From Microvirga sp. Mcv34 (GTDB taxonomy: Bacteria > Pseudomonadota > Alphaproteobacteria > Rhizobiales > Beijerinckiaceae), in contig NZ_JALJRK010000028.1 in the NCBI RefSeq assembly GCF_024519725.1, positions 1 to 64,000 of the forward strand: a stretch of 64,000 nt of DNA, in the 5' to 3' direction. The notes under the pieces are model-generated. The model did no database searches and was not told the origin of the DNA. It saw nothing but the letters and a program-made list of their open reading frames with translations. The position numbers were made by a program, and so were the translations under genes. This document shows positions 47,272 through 58,329 of this stretch, in pieces. Every line of letters begins with the position of its first letter. Position 1 is the first letter of the stretch.

Positions 47272-47409
47272 GGTGATTGCCTTGATTACGTGTGAAAGGT
47301 TGGGAACGCTCCGTTAGTCATGAGGGAATGGCTTGTCAAATAGGAAATTGCAAGAGCAGGCGAAGGCTCGTGTCAGCTTGCGCGTGACGGCGGGAACCCT
47401 CCGTGTTAG

Positions 47410-48795
<1,386 letters not shown>

Positions 48796-48802
48796 GCCGC
48801 CC

Positions 48803-49444
48803 ATGATCATCGCCATCGACGGACCTGCCGCCTCGGGCAAGGGAACCCTGGGCAAGCGCCTGGCCGAGCATTTCGGCTTCGCTCACCTCGACACGGGACT
48901 GCTCTATCGGGCCGTCGCCCGCGTGCTGATGGACCGGGACATTCCTCTCACGGACCGGGATGCCGCCGCGCAAGCGGCGCTGGACCTGGACGTCAGCCAC
49001 CTCGAAGACGATTCCCGCCTGCGCGGCGCCGCCATGGGCGAGGCCGCATCCGTAGTCTCGGCCTATCAGCCGGTCCGGGATGCGCTCCTCGCCTTCCAGC
49101 GCCAGTTCGGCGCCCAGGAACCCGGCGCGGTGCTCGACGGGCGGGACATCGGAACGGTGGTCTGCCCCGATGCCGAGGTGAAGCTCTTCATCACGGCAGC
49201 CCCCGAGGAACGGGCCCGGCGGCGCTATCGGGAACTGCTGAGCCGGGGCGAGCAGGCGGAGTACGAGACCATCCTGGTGGATATCCGCCGCCGCGACGAG
49301 CGCGACATGAGCCGCAGCACCGCGCCGCTGAAGGCCGCCGCCGACGCCATGACCCTCGACACGACACACCTGGATGCCGACGGCGCCTTCCAGGCGGCGC
49401 TCGACCTCGTGGAACGCAGGCGGTTCGCGAAGGCCGATCGATAA
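48803..49444 (+). CDS. cmk: Cytidylate kinase
   Basis: Phosphorylates CMP and dCMP, 213 residues. The P-loop is DGPAASGKGTLGKRLA at 6-21, with DTGLLYRAVA, and DGRDIGTVVCPDAEVKLFI and the lid RARRRYRELLSRG following. In most Rhizobiales rpsA follows; here a DUF1194 gene follows instead. Confidence 0.96.
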   Translation: MIIAIDGPAASGKGTLGKRLAEHFGFAHLDTGLLYRAVARVLMDRDIPLTDRDAAAQAALDLDVSHLEDDSRLRGAAMGEAASVVSAYQPVRDALLAFQRQFGAQEPGAVLDGRDIGTVVCPDAEVKLFITAAPEERARRRYRELLSRGEQAEYETILVDIRRRDERDMSRSTAPLKAAADAMTLDTTHLDADGAFQAALDLVERRRFAKADR

Positions 49445-49604
49445 ATCGCAGCTTACTCCCACGTCAGAGACGATCCTTGCGCCCAGGAGCCGAAGCCCCG
49501 CGCTGCCATGCCTGTGGCCGCCCCTGGTCCCGGTGTGTCCTTGCCTTAGTTTCAGAAGCTGGCACACTCGCCTGACCAATCCGGCTCCCGACAAGGAGAC
49601 ACCG

Positions 49605-50408
49605 ATGGTTCGTTCCGGCTTCATCCGCTTGGCCGCGGGCCTTGCCTGCCTCATGGGGCTCTTCGCAACCCACGCCCAGGCCCAGCCCGAGACGGAGGTC
49701 GACCTCGCCCTCGTGCTGGCCGTCGACATCTCCTTCTCCATGGATACGGACGAGCAGGCCCTGCAGCGGGAGGGCTTCGCCCAGGCCTTTCGCTCCAAGC
49801 TCGTTCACGACGCGATCCGCGGCGGGATGCTGGGCCGGATCGCCGTGACCTACATGGAATGGGCGGGCTCGCCCGACCAGAAGGTCATCGTCCCTTGGAC
49901 CATCCTCGACAATTCCGAGAGCCTGATGGCCTTCGCGGACAAGATCTCCTCGACGCCCTTGCGCCGTGCACAGCGGACCTCGATCTCCAGCGCCATTGAC
50001 TTTAGCGTGAAGCTTCTCGATGACAGCGGCCTCAACGCGGCCCGGCGCGTCATCGACGTTTCGGGCGACGGGCCCAACAACCAAGGACGGCTCGTGGTCG
50101 AAGCGCGCGATGCGGCCGTGGCCAAGGGCATCATCATCAACGGCCTGCCGATCATGCTGCGCCAGCCCGGCTACCTCGACATCCCGGATCTCGACATCTA
50201 TTACAGGGACTGCGTCATCGGCGGCCAGGGCGCGTTCACGGTACCAGCCCGCGAACGCGATCAGTTCATCGAGGCGATCAAGACCAAGATCCTGCTGGAA
50301 GTTGCCAATCTGATGCCCGGGCAGTTCTTGATCAACCGCATTCAGTCCCCTCCGCGCACCAACTGCATGGCCGGCGAGATGCAGTGGCGTGACCGCTGGA
50401 GCAATTGA
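49605..50408 (+). CDS. DUF1194 von Willebrand-like secreted protein
   Basis: A 267-residue DUF1194 protein. A signal peptide (AAGLACLMGLFATHAQAQ) precedes a VWA-like fold with the metal site in AVDISFSMDTDEQ. Later pieces are RTSISSAIDFSVKLLD and VIDVSGDGPNNQG. Two cysteines near residues 203 and 258 could be paired. The chosen ATG follows AAGGAG. Role unknown, presumably protein binding in the periplasm. mgsA starts 12 bases after. Confidence 0.9.
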   Translation: MVRSGFIRLAAGLACLMGLFATHAQAQPETEVDLALVLAVDISFSMDTDEQALQREGFAQAFRSKLVHDAIRGGMLGRIAVTYMEWAGSPDQKVIVPWTILDNSESLMAFADKISSTPLRRAQRTSISSAIDFSVKLLDDSGLNAARRVIDVSGDGPNNQGRLVVEARDAAVAKGIIINGLPIMLRQPGYLDIPDLDIYYRDCVIGGQGAFTVPARERDQFIEAIKTKILLEVANLMPGQFLINRIQSPPRTNCMAGEMQWRDRWSN

Positions 50409-50420
50409 GCTGTTCCTCCC

Positions 50421-50798
50421 ATGAAGCAATTGACGTTGGCGCTCGTGGCTCACGATGCCAAGAAGGCCGACATGGCCGAATTCGTGGCCAAGTACGAGAA
50501 CGACCTCCGGCCCTTCGCCCTCTTCGCCACCGGCACGACCGGAGGGCGCGTGATGGAGCGCTGCCCGTCCTTGTCCGTCACACGCCTGAAGAGCGGACCG
50601 CTCGGCGGCGACCAGCAGATCGGCGCGATGATCGCGGACGGAAAGATCGACGCGCTCTTCTTCTTCGTCGATCCGCTCTCGCCCCATCCGCACGACGTGG
50701 ACGTGAAGGCGCTGATGCGCCTCGCCCTCGTCTACAACATCCCCATGGCGCTCAATCCCGCCACGGCGGAGCGGTTGATCGAGTCGTTCAGAAAGTAA
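50421..50798 (+). CDS. mgsA: Methylglyoxal synthase
   Basis: Converts dihydroxyacetone phosphate to methylglyoxal and phosphate, 125 residues. The catalytic aspartate is Asp64 in [11 protein letters not shown], and the phosphate loop is FATGTTGG. The C-terminal [17 protein letters not shown] is typical. It provides a phosphate-releasing bypass of glycolysis, of possible interest given the phosphate regulon elsewhere in the window. Confidence 0.96.
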   Translation: MKQLTLALVAHDAKKADMAEFVAKYENDLRPFALFATGTTGGRVMERCPSLSVTRLKSGPLGGDQQIGAMIADGKIDALFFFVDPLSPHPHDVDVKALMRLALVYNIPMALNPATAERLIESFRK

Positions 50799-51211
50799 GT
50801 CCCAGACGACTTCACAATGCAGCGACATCATCAGCGATAGATCATCCGCTCTGCGCTTTTCCCGTTCATCGTGAGACGCACGCGGGATCGGACGCTGAAC
50901 AAGCCCATCCATCAAAAATTGAGAAACCCTGCCGTTGCGGGAGGCAACAAAGCTTGGCGCAAAGCCACTAAATGCAAGATCGATACGGTCTTACCGCCGA
51001 AACGATATAAGAATTTATAGATTTCTATATATTCAGATATTATGGAAAGATTTTTCATCAAAGGCATACATCCTTCAATACTGTAATTTTTCCATCAATA
51101 CATCAAATATTAAGTGCTATACGCATAGAATTGATCTACGTTAAGCTTGCAGAGAATGAAATGGGGCTTAGACTCGACGTGCTGTATCCAAACAGCAAGA
51201 GGAGACGAGCT
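50799..51211. other. AT-rich non-coding pocket
   Basis: A 413-base gap after mgsA. From about 50935 the sequence becomes strikingly AT-rich for this genome (long runs such as TATAGATTTCTATATATT near 51016), and it stays so to about 51170. The frame at 50935-51144 has composition and residues that look random, so I do not call it a gene. Probably a promoter region for the small secreted protein that follows, or imported DNA. Confidence 0.65.
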
Positions 51212-51457
51212 ATGAAGAAAGCTCTAGCTACAGCTGCGGCCTTGTCCCTAATCATCGTCACTGCGAGCGGCGCTTGGGCACAAGGCAATAAAACGGGATT
51301 TTCTTCAGACACGGGGCAGGGAAACCTGAACAACGAGAACTACAAAGATAATCCGGGCTCGGTTGAAGTATCAGGCCCCAAAGGTCAGATCGACAAAGGC
51401 AACACGGATTGCAACAACTGCACAAGCAGTGGTCCAGGCAACGGCAACAATCGTTGA
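51212..51457 (+). CDS. Small secreted Asn/Gly-rich protein, 81 residues
   Basis: The signal peptide (KKALATAAALSLIIVTASGAWA) is clear. The ~56-residue mature part is rich in Asn and Gly and has DCNNC as its only cysteines, ending PGNGNNR. It probably lacks a rigid fold. GAGGAG lies seven bases before the ATG. It is preceded by the AT-rich pocket and followed by a hairpin, so it forms a one-gene unit. No family recognised; its GC content is below that of its neighbours. Confidence 0.7.
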   Translation: MKKALATAAALSLIIVTASGAWAQGNKTGFSSDTGQGNLNNENYKDNPGSVEVSGPKGQIDKGNTDCNNCTSSGPGNGNNR

Positions 51458-51464
51458 GCAACAG

Positions 51465-51490
51465 AGAGCCGGAGTAACCTCCGGCTCTTC
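51465..51490. terminator. Hairpin terminator between convergent genes
   Basis: A 10-bp perfect stem (AGAGCCGGAG with CTCCGGCTCT, loop TAAC) lies between the small secreted protein and hrpB. Only TTCC follows, so it is a weak terminator for both strands. Confidence 0.65.
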
Positions 51491-51502
51491 CTCCAGCAGG
51501 GG

Positions 51503-53968
51503 CTATTTTCTTCGATGTAATGTATGCCGCGTCGGCGGTGCCGTGAGCGGGTCCTCCGGCCAGGGGTGCTTGGGGTATTGCCCGCGCATGTCGGCCCGCA
51601 CCGCCGCCCAGGAGCCGCGCCAGAAGCCCGGCAGGTCGCGGGTGATCTGGATCGGGCGATGAGCCGGCGAAAGGAGGTGCAGGATGAGCGGCACGCGTCC
51701 CGCCGCGATGGTAGGATGCTTGTCGAGCCCGAACAATTCCTGCACGCGCACAGCGAGAACGGGCCCCTCCTCCGCACCGTAATCGACAGGGATCTGCGAT
51801 CCGGTCGGCACCTCGATATGGGTAGGCGCCTCCGCATCGAGGCGCCGCTGCAGGTTCCAGGGCAGAAGACCGCGCAGGGCCTCGCTCAGCAGGTCGGAGC
51901 CGATATCGTTGAGACCGGCCTTTCCAACAAGATGCGGCGCCAGCCAGTCCTCGGCGCTGCGGCTCAAGGCGTCGTCGGATAGGTCCGGCCATTCCTCGCC
52001 TTCGGCCTGGCGCAGGAACATCACGCGCTCGCGCCACTGGGCTAGTGCCTTCGACCAAGGCAAGGGGTCGATCCCCAGGGAGACCAAACCTTCGGCAAGC
52101 GCCCGCGCCGCCTCTTCCGTCGCCGGAACCTTCAACGGGCGCTCGTTCAGGAGCAGGGCCCCGAGACGCCTGATGCCCCGCGCCCGCAGGGCCTTGGCCT
52201 GCCGGTCGAAAGCGACCTCGTCACGCTGCTCGATCGCCTCTGCGAACAGGCTCTCGACCTCGTCTCGCCCGATTGCGGCCGCTGCCAGAACGCGCGCCGA
52301 GGCGGCGGCGCCGGCGATCTCGGCGATGGCGAGATAAGGCTCCCTGGCCAGCCGCTCATGCGCTTCGAGCACGGCGCCGCGCCCATTGGCCATGAGGTAT
52401 TCGCCCGTCCTGCCGCGCGCCTTCGCGATCCGGTCCGGATACGCCAGCGTCAACAGCGCGCCGATGGAGTGCGGCTCGCCTGCCCTGGAGCCGTTGCTGC
52501 CCCTGGCCCAGCCCTCCGCCATGAGCCGCATGTCCTGCGCCCGGCCCGAGCGGTCCCGGCGGAAGCGATCAACGCGGTCGGCGAGGTCCACCGCATCGCC
52601 TCCCAGCCCGCGCTCGACGAGAACGGCCGCGACATCCGCGGCATCGCGTGCCTGCCCGATCGCGCCCGCAGCCAGAACCATCCGAGCGAGACGCGGCGGC
52701 AGAGGCAGGTCGCGCAGGCGGCGGCCCATCTCCGTGATGCGCCCCTCCGCATCGAGAGCGCCGAGCTGCTGCAGCAGCGCTCTCGCCTCCTTTAAGCCGG
52801 GCGCAGGCGGCGGGTCGAGGAAGGCGAGCGACGTGGGATCCGTGACGCCCCAGGTGGCGCAATCGAGCAACAACGGCGCGAGATCCGCCGACAGAATTTC
52901 CGGCCGTCCGAACGGCTCGAGCGCACCTGTTGCAGCCTCCTCCCAGAGCCGGTAGCACACACCGGGCTCCGTGCGGCCGGCGCGTCCCCGGCGCTGGTCG
53001 GCGGCCGCACGGGAAACGCGAACGGTTTCGAGGCGCGTGAGACCGATATTCGGCTCGTAGACGGGCACCCGGGCGAGGCCTGAATCGATGACGACGCGAA
53101 CACCCTCAATGGTGAGTGACGTCTCGGCGATGGAGGTGGCGAGCACCACCTTGCGACGGCCGGGTTTCGCGGGACTGACCGCGAGGTCCTGCTCGCCCCG
53201 CTCCAGCGCGCCATAGAGCGGCGCGATGTCGACCGCGGGATCCGTGACGCGCTCGCGCAAAAAAGTCTCGACCCGCCGAATCTCCCCCTGCCCCGGCAGG
53301 AAGACCAGGATGGAGCCGCTCTCGGCCCGCAGAGCCCGTGTCACCGCATCCGCCACCTGTTCGTCGATGCGCCGGTTGGAATCGCGCCCGAGATAGCGAG
53401 TTTCGACCGGATAGGCGCGGCCCTCCGATTCAATGACGGGCGCATCGCTCAACAGCCTCGCCACCCGGGCGCCATCGAGCGTCGCCGACATGACGAGGAG
53501 GCGCAAGTCCTCCCTCAGGCCTCCTTGGGCATCGAGCGCCAGGGCGAGACCCAGATCCGCGTCAAGGGAGCGCTCGTGGAACTCGTCGAAGAGAACGGCA
53601 GCAACGCCGTCGAGGGACGGATCGTCCAGGATCATGCGGGCGAAGACGCCCTCGGTCACGACCTCGATCCTGGTCTTGCGGCTGATCTTCGAACCCAGGC
53701 GGACGCGCAGGCCCACCGTCTCCCCCACGGCCTCGCCGAGCGTCTGCGCCATGCGCGCCGCCGCCGCCCGGGCGGCCAGCCGCCGGGGCTCCAGGACGAT
53801 GATCTTGCCGCCGTTGACCCAGGGCTCGTCGAGCAGCGCCAGCGGCACCCGCGTGGTCTTGCCCGCCCCCGGCGGTGCGACCAGCACCGCATTGGAGCGT
53901 GCGCGCAGGGCGTCCGTCAGTTCGCCAAGAACGGCATCGATGGGAAGAGAGGTGTCGAAAGCACGCAT
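51503..53968 (-). CDS. hrpB: ATP-dependent helicase HrpB
   Basis: DEAH-type RNA helicase of about 821 residues. Walker A is APPGAGKTT at about 31-39, the DEAH-type box is DEFH in LFDEFHERS, motif III is SAT, and motif VI is QRRGRAGRTEPG. The HrpB C-terminal domain ends the protein (DIGSDLLSEALRGLLPWNL, HPTIAAGRVPLILHLLSPAHRP). ATG at 53968 starts MRAFDTSLPIDAVL, as in homologues; a start at 54016 is possible. The role in bacteria is unclear. It was likely not followed by any other gene in its transcript. Confidence 0.94.
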   Translation of the reverse strand: MRAFDTSLPIDAVLGELTDALRARSNAVLVAPPGAGKTTRVPLALLDEPWVNGGKIIVLEPRRLAARAAAARMAQTLGEAVGETVGLRVRLGSKISRKTRIEVVTEGVFARMILDDPSLDGVAAVLFDEFHERSLDADLGLALALDAQGGLREDLRLLVMSATLDGARVARLLSDAPVIESEGRAYPVETRYLGRDSNRRIDEQVADAVTRALRAESGSILVFLPGQGEIRRVETFLRERVTDPAVDIAPLYGALERGEQDLAVSPAKPGRRKVVLATSIAETSLTIEGVRVVIDSGLARVPVYEPNIGLTRLETVRVSRAAADQRRGRAGRTEPGVCYRLWEEAATGALEPFGRPEILSADLAPLLLDCATWGVTDPTSLAFLDPPPAPGLKEARALLQQLGALDAEGRITEMGRRLRDLPLPPRLARMVLAAGAIGQARDAADVAAVLVERGLGGDAVDLADRVDRFRRDRSGRAQDMRLMAEGWARGSNGSRAGEPHSIGALLTLAYPDRIAKARGRTGEYLMANGRGAVLEAHERLAREPYLAIAEIAGAAASARVLAAAAIGRDEVESLFAEAIEQRDEVAFDRQAKALRARGIRRLGALLLNERPLKVPATEEAARALAEGLVSLGIDPLPWSKALAQWRERVMFLRQAEGEEWPDLSDDALSRSAEDWLAPHLVGKAGLNDIGSDLLSEALRGLLPWNLQRRLDAEAPTHIEVPTGSQIPVDYGAEEGPVLAVRVQELFGLDKHPTIAAGRVPLILHLLSPAHRPIQITRDLPGFWRGSWAAVRADMRGQYPKHPWPEDPLTAPPTRHTLHRRK

Positions 53969-54043
53969 GCCGCCTGATGGCTCAAGCGGGCCGGGAGGGC
54001 AAGAGCCGCCTGTCATTCGCGGCCATGGCGACCCGCCGCGTCA

Positions 54044-54655
54044 TCACACCGAAAAGCCGTACCGCCTCAGTTCCGCCGCCAGGTCGATGGACTCGACGCA
54101 ATGGATCGCGTGCATGCCCACATCGCGGGCGGCCTCCACGTTCGGCTTGGAATCGTCGATGAACACGCAATCCTCCGCCATCAGCCCATAGCGGTCGAGG
54201 AGGAGATAGTAGATCGCCGGATCGGGCTTCAGGAGGCGCTCGTCGCCGGACACGATGGTGCCGTCGAAGCCCGACAGGAACGGGAAACGCTGCTGCGCCA
54301 GCACGAATTTGGGACCGGAGAAATTCGTGATGCAATAATTTGGCACACCCGCCTCCCGCAGGCGCAGCAGCAAGGCCACATGGACGTCGAAGACGCCCGA
54401 GACGGTCTCGTCCCAGCGCTCGTGGAACGCGCGGATATGCGTCTCCTGCGTCGGATGATCCTTCACGAGGAGCGCCACGGCCTCGTCCCAGTCGCGGCCC
54501 CGATCCTGCTGCACGTTCCAGTCAGGGGTGCAGACATGGGCAAGGAACCATTCCATCTGCTCCTCGTCGTCGAAGATTCGACGGTAGAGATTACGCGGGT
54601 CCCAGCGCAGAAGGACGTTACCGATATCGAACACGACGGTTTGAGGCTGCCCCAT
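54044..54655 (-). CDS. HAD-superfamily phosphatase (YihX-like)
   Basis: A 203-residue HAD hydrolase. Motif I is VVFDIGNVLLRWDP, motif II ITNFS, motif III around LKPDPAIY, and motif IV FIDDSKPNVEAA. The DxGN form of motif I is typical of YihX-like sugar-phosphate phosphatases; haloacid dehalogenase activity is less likely. The ATG at 54655 is preferred to a TTG two codons upstream. Substrate unknown. Confidence 0.88.
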   Translation of the reverse strand: MGQPQTVVFDIGNVLLRWDPRNLYRRIFDDEEQMEWFLAHVCTPDWNVQQDRGRDWDEAVALLVKDHPTQETHIRAFHERWDETVSGVFDVHVALLLRLREAGVPNYCITNFSGPKFVLAQQRFPFLSGFDGTIVSGDERLLKPDPAIYYLLLDRYGLMAEDCVFIDDSKPNVEAARDVGMHAIHCVESIDLAAELRRYGFSV

Positions 54656-54851
54656 GGTCAAATTGCTTCCTTCGATCTTGCTCGCCCCTGTTTAGCCCTC
54701 CGGCGGCATCTGCACCACTCCCAAGATCATCCGGCAGGCCTCGAAAACCGACGGGCTGGACAGGCCCCGATGCAAACCTCCCGAAGCTTGGCCGGATCAA
54801 CGGAGCCGCTCGAGCGTTTCCATCCCGCTTCAATCGACATGCGGAGGCGGG

Positions 54852-56018
54852 ATGGCCGGTTTTCTGAGGTCGCAAAAGAGTGTGAACTGGCGCGCCGCCG
54901 CTCTCCTGGGCCTGATCTCCAGCACCTTCTCGACCCTCGTCAGCCAATTCCTTGCAGCCCGTGTCGGGCGCGATGCGGTCGTGGACTGGATGGTGGTGGC
55001 GACGATTCCGCTGCGCGACGGGATGCTCCAGAGCGAGCCGTCCTGGTCGACCATCGCGGCCGGCATCCTGTTCCATCAATGGGCGGATTTCTCATGGGCT
55101 ATCGTGTTCTTCGGGCTGTTCGGGCTCTGGACGGCCGACCTGAAGCCCCGGACCCTTCTCCTGATCGCACTGCCCTGGGCCCTGTTCACCTCGGCGCTGG
55201 AATGGTTCTTCCTGGTGCCGCTCATTCCCTTCTGGCAGCCGATCTTCATCCTGAACCAGCCCTATTGGATCGGCTTCCTGGTCCATGCTCTCTCGGCCCT
55301 GATGTACCCGCTCTTTCCCTGGTTGCGCGACTGGCTCCGGGGCCGGCTCCCCTCGCCGTACGGGCGCTTCACGGCCGCGTGGGGCACGCTATCCGCCGCG
55401 ACTCTTCTCGTGCTCGGCCTCGTCGCCTTTCTCGGCTGGCAGAACAGGGAGCTGCCGTGGATGGGAGAGAATCCCGCCTTCGATCAGAGCTATATGCGCC
55501 GCATGGCCGCTCACCATGCGCAGGGCGTCGAGCTCGCGCGGCTGGCCGCCGAGAAGGCGCAGGATCCCTATCTGAGGAATCTCGCCCAACTCATGGCGGC
55601 CGATCAGAAGGGCGAGATCGCGGTCTTCCGGCAATGGTGGCGCAGCTGGTTCGACGACGATCTGCCGGAGGCCTCTCCCGATGAGCACACGTCCATGCCG
55701 GGCATGCTGTCGCCGGAGCAGTTGGACAGCCTGCGTCATGCGGACAAAAATGCCTTCGATGCGCTCTTCGTCGGCCTCATGACCGCGCATCACCAGGGGG
55801 CGATCCGCATGGCCGACGAGGCCATGCGTCAAGCCGGCGACCTCCGTCTCCGGCTTATGGCCCATGCGACCCGCCACGCCCAGCGCGGTGAGATCGAACT
55901 GATGCACGGCAGCCAAGGCTTCCAGGCGGTGAAATCCGCCACCCTGTCGCTGTTCCTGACCGCGGGAGAAGCCCGCGCCGACCGGCGGGGAGCGGCTCCC
56001 TCGACGCATCCGCATTGA
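54852..56018 (+). CDS. Membrane protein with C-terminal DUF305 domain
   Basis: A 388-residue protein in two parts. Residues about 10-185 hold four to six membrane segments (LLGLISSTFSTLVSQFLAA, WAIVFFGLFGLWTA, LFTSALEWFFLVPLI) without a family I recognise. Residues about 210-370 form a DUF305 domain with the histidine motifs RMAAHHAQGVELA and LMTAHHQGAIRMA, expected to be periplasmic and perhaps copper-binding. DUF305 proteins are usually short secreted proteins, so this membrane fusion is unusual. GGAGGCGGG lies just upstream. Confidence 0.82.
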   Translation: MAGFLRSQKSVNWRAAALLGLISSTFSTLVSQFLAARVGRDAVVDWMVVATIPLRDGMLQSEPSWSTIAAGILFHQWADFSWAIVFFGLFGLWTADLKPRTLLLIALPWALFTSALEWFFLVPLIPFWQPIFILNQPYWIGFLVHALSALMYPLFPWLRDWLRGRLPSPYGRFTAAWGTLSAATLLVLGLVAFLGWQNRELPWMGENPAFDQSYMRRMAAHHAQGVELARLAAEKAQDPYLRNLAQLMAADQKGEIAVFRQWWRSWFDDDLPEASPDEHTSMPGMLSPEQLDSLRHADKNAFDALFVGLMTAHHQGAIRMADEAMRQAGDLRLRLMAHATRHAQRGEIELMHGSQGFQAVKSATLSLFLTAGEARADRRGAAPSTHPH

Positions 56019-56037
56019 GGGAGCCGGAAGCCGAGGA

Positions 56038-58329
56038 TCAGCCGCCGATATTGTAGGCCGCGAGCGCCGCCATGTTGACGATGTCGCTGTCGGTCGCCCC
56101 GAGGGAGACGATCTGTACCGGCTTGTCGAGACCCACGACGAGCGGGCCCAGAACCATCGCGCCGCCGAGTTCCTGCAGCATCTTGGTCGAGATGGAAGCC
56201 GAGTGGAACGCCGGCATGACGAGCACGTTCGCCGGTCCCGTCAGGCGGCAGAACGGATACTGCGCCATCACATCCCGGTTGAGCGCCACGTCGGCCGACA
56301 TCTCGCCGTCATATTCGAAATCGACCCGCATGCCGTCGAGGATCTCGACGGCTTCCTGGATCTTCTCCGCGCGTTCCGCCCTCGGATGGCCGAAGGTCGA
56401 GAACGACAGGAGCGCCACGCGCGGCTCGTAGCCGAGACGGCGCGCGACGCCGGCGGATTCGATGGCGATCTCGGCCAATTCCTGCGCGCTCGGCATTTCG
56501 TGGATGGCCGTGTCGGCCACGAGGACCGTGCGGCCGCGCGCAAGGCAGAGCGAGATGCCGATGACGCGATGGCCGGGCTTCGCGTCGATCACGTGGCGTA
56601 CGTCGGCGAGCGCCGTCGAGTAGTTGCGCGTCGCGCCCGTCACCATGGCGTCCGCATCGCCCAAGGCCACCATGGACGCGGCGAAATGGTTCCGGTCCTG
56701 GTTGATCATGCGCTGGCAGTCGCGGAACAGGTAACCCTTGCGCTGCAGGCGTTCATAGAGGAACTGCGCATAGGTCGCGTTGCGATGCGACAGGCGCGCA
56801 TTGTGGATCTCGATGCCCTCGCGGCCCTCGAGCTCAATGCCCGCCTGCACGGCCGTCTCGTGAATGCGGTCTTCGCGCCCGACGAGAATGGCCTTGCCGA
56901 GCCCCTGGTTGACGAAGGACAGGGCGGCGCGGATCACCTGCTCCTCCTCGCCCTCCGCGAAGACGACGCGCTTCGGGAACTTGCGCACGCGCTCGAAGAT
57001 GCGGTTGAGCGTGCCGGCCACCGGATCGCGCCGTGCCGAGAGCTGCGCCTTGTAGGACCGCATGTCAACGATGGGACGGCGCGCGACGCCGGTTTCCATG
57101 GCGGCCTTCGCCACCGCCATCGGAATCGTGTGGATCAGGCGCGGATCGAACGGCACGGGGATGATGTATTCGCGCCCGAAGCGCGGACGCGAGCCCTGAT
57201 AGGCGGCCGCCACCTCGTCCGGCACGTCCTCGCGGGCGAGCTCCGCCAGCGCCTGGGCGGCGGCGATCTTCATCTCCATGTTGATCGTGGTCGCCTGCAC
57301 GTCGAGGGCGCCGCGGAAGATGTAGGGGAAGCCGAGGACGTTGTTGACCTGGTTCGGGTAGTCGGACCGGCCCGTTGCGATGATCACGTCGTCACGGATG
57401 CGCGCTACCTCCTCCGGGGTGATTTCCGGATCGGGATTGGCCATGGCGAAGATGATCGGATTGGGTGCCATGGAGCGGATCATCTCGTCCGTGAACGCGC
57501 CCTTAGCGGAGAGGCCGAACACGGCATCGGCGCCGTTCAGGGCATCCGCCAGGGTGCGGGCGTCCGTGTCGGCCGCGTGGGCCGATTTCCACTGGTTCAT
57601 GCCCTCGGTACGGCCCTTGTAGATCACGCCCTTGGTATCGCAAAGGATGACGTTGTTGGGCGCGAAGCCCATGGCCTTGAGAAGCTCCGTGCAGGCGATG
57701 CCGGCGGCGCCCGCGCCGTTCACCACGAGCTTCGTCTTGGCCATGTCGCGATCGGTCAGATGCAAGGCGTTGATGAGCCCCGCTGCCGCGATGATCGCCG
57801 TGCCGTGCTGGTCGTCGTGGAAGACGGGGATGTCCATCAGCTCCCGCAGGCGCTCCTCGATGATGAAGCATTCCGGCGCCTTGATGTCTTCCAGATTGAT
57901 GCCACCGAAGGAAGGCCCGAGATAGCGCACGCAGTTGATGAACGCGTCCGCATCCTCCGTGTCGACCTCCAGGTCGATGGAATCCACGTCGGCGAAGCGC
58001 TTGAAGAGCACCGCCTTGCCTTCCATCACGGGCTTCGAGGCGAGCGCGCCGAGATTGCCGAGGCCGAGGATCGCGGTTCCATTCGAGATCACCGCCACCA
58101 TGTTGGAGCGAGTCGTGTAGTCGAAGGCCAGGGACGGGTTTTCTGCAATCGCCAGCACCGGCACCGCCACGCCCGGCGAATAGGCCAGCGACAGGTCCCG
58201 CTGGGTCGCCATAGGCTTGGTCGGGACGACTTCGAGCTTGCCGGGCCTTCCCTGAGCGTGGAACTGCAGCGCCTCCTGATCGGTGAAGGTGGGGCGTTTG
58301 CGGCGGATCGGGCGCTGATCGTCGGTCAT
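56038..58329 (-). CDS. maeB: NADP-dependent malic enzyme with phosphotransacetylase-like domain
   Basis: Decarboxylates malate to pyruvate, 763 residues. The malic-enzyme part (about 20-430) has SPGVAVPVLAIAENP, VFHDDQHGTAIIAAAGLINA and the nucleotide motif GAGAAGIACTEL. The C-terminal part (about 440-763) is phosphotransacetylase-like (VFAEGEEEQVIRAALSFV, LVADTAIHEMPSAQELAEIA); in rhizobia this domain regulates rather than catalyses. Ends 19 bases from the convergent DUF305 gene. Confidence 0.97.
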   Translation of the reverse strand: MTDDQRPIRRKRPTFTDQEALQFHAQGRPGKLEVVPTKPMATQRDLSLAYSPGVAVPVLAIAENPSLAFDYTTRSNMVAVISNGTAILGLGNLGALASKPVMEGKAVLFKRFADVDSIDLEVDTEDADAFINCVRYLGPSFGGINLEDIKAPECFIIEERLRELMDIPVFHDDQHGTAIIAAAGLINALHLTDRDMAKTKLVVNGAGAAGIACTELLKAMGFAPNNVILCDTKGVIYKGRTEGMNQWKSAHAADTDARTLADALNGADAVFGLSAKGAFTDEMIRSMAPNPIIFAMANPDPEITPEEVARIRDDVIIATGRSDYPNQVNNVLGFPYIFRGALDVQATTINMEMKIAAAQALAELAREDVPDEVAAAYQGSRPRFGREYIIPVPFDPRLIHTIPMAVAKAAMETGVARRPIVDMRSYKAQLSARRDPVAGTLNRIFERVRKFPKRVVFAEGEEEQVIRAALSFVNQGLGKAILVGREDRIHETAVQAGIELEGREGIEIHNARLSHRNATYAQFLYERLQRKGYLFRDCQRMINQDRNHFAASMVALGDADAMVTGATRNYSTALADVRHVIDAKPGHRVIGISLCLARGRTVLVADTAIHEMPSAQELAEIAIESAGVARRLGYEPRVALLSFSTFGHPRAERAEKIQEAVEILDGMRVDFEYDGEMSADVALNRDVMAQYPFCRLTGPANVLVMPAFHSASISTKMLQELGGAMVLGPLVVGLDKPVQIVSLGATDSDIVNMAALAAYNIGG

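Noticed and set aside
50935-51144. 69-codon frame in the AT-rich pocket
   Set aside because: Composition and lack of a ribosome site suggest chance.
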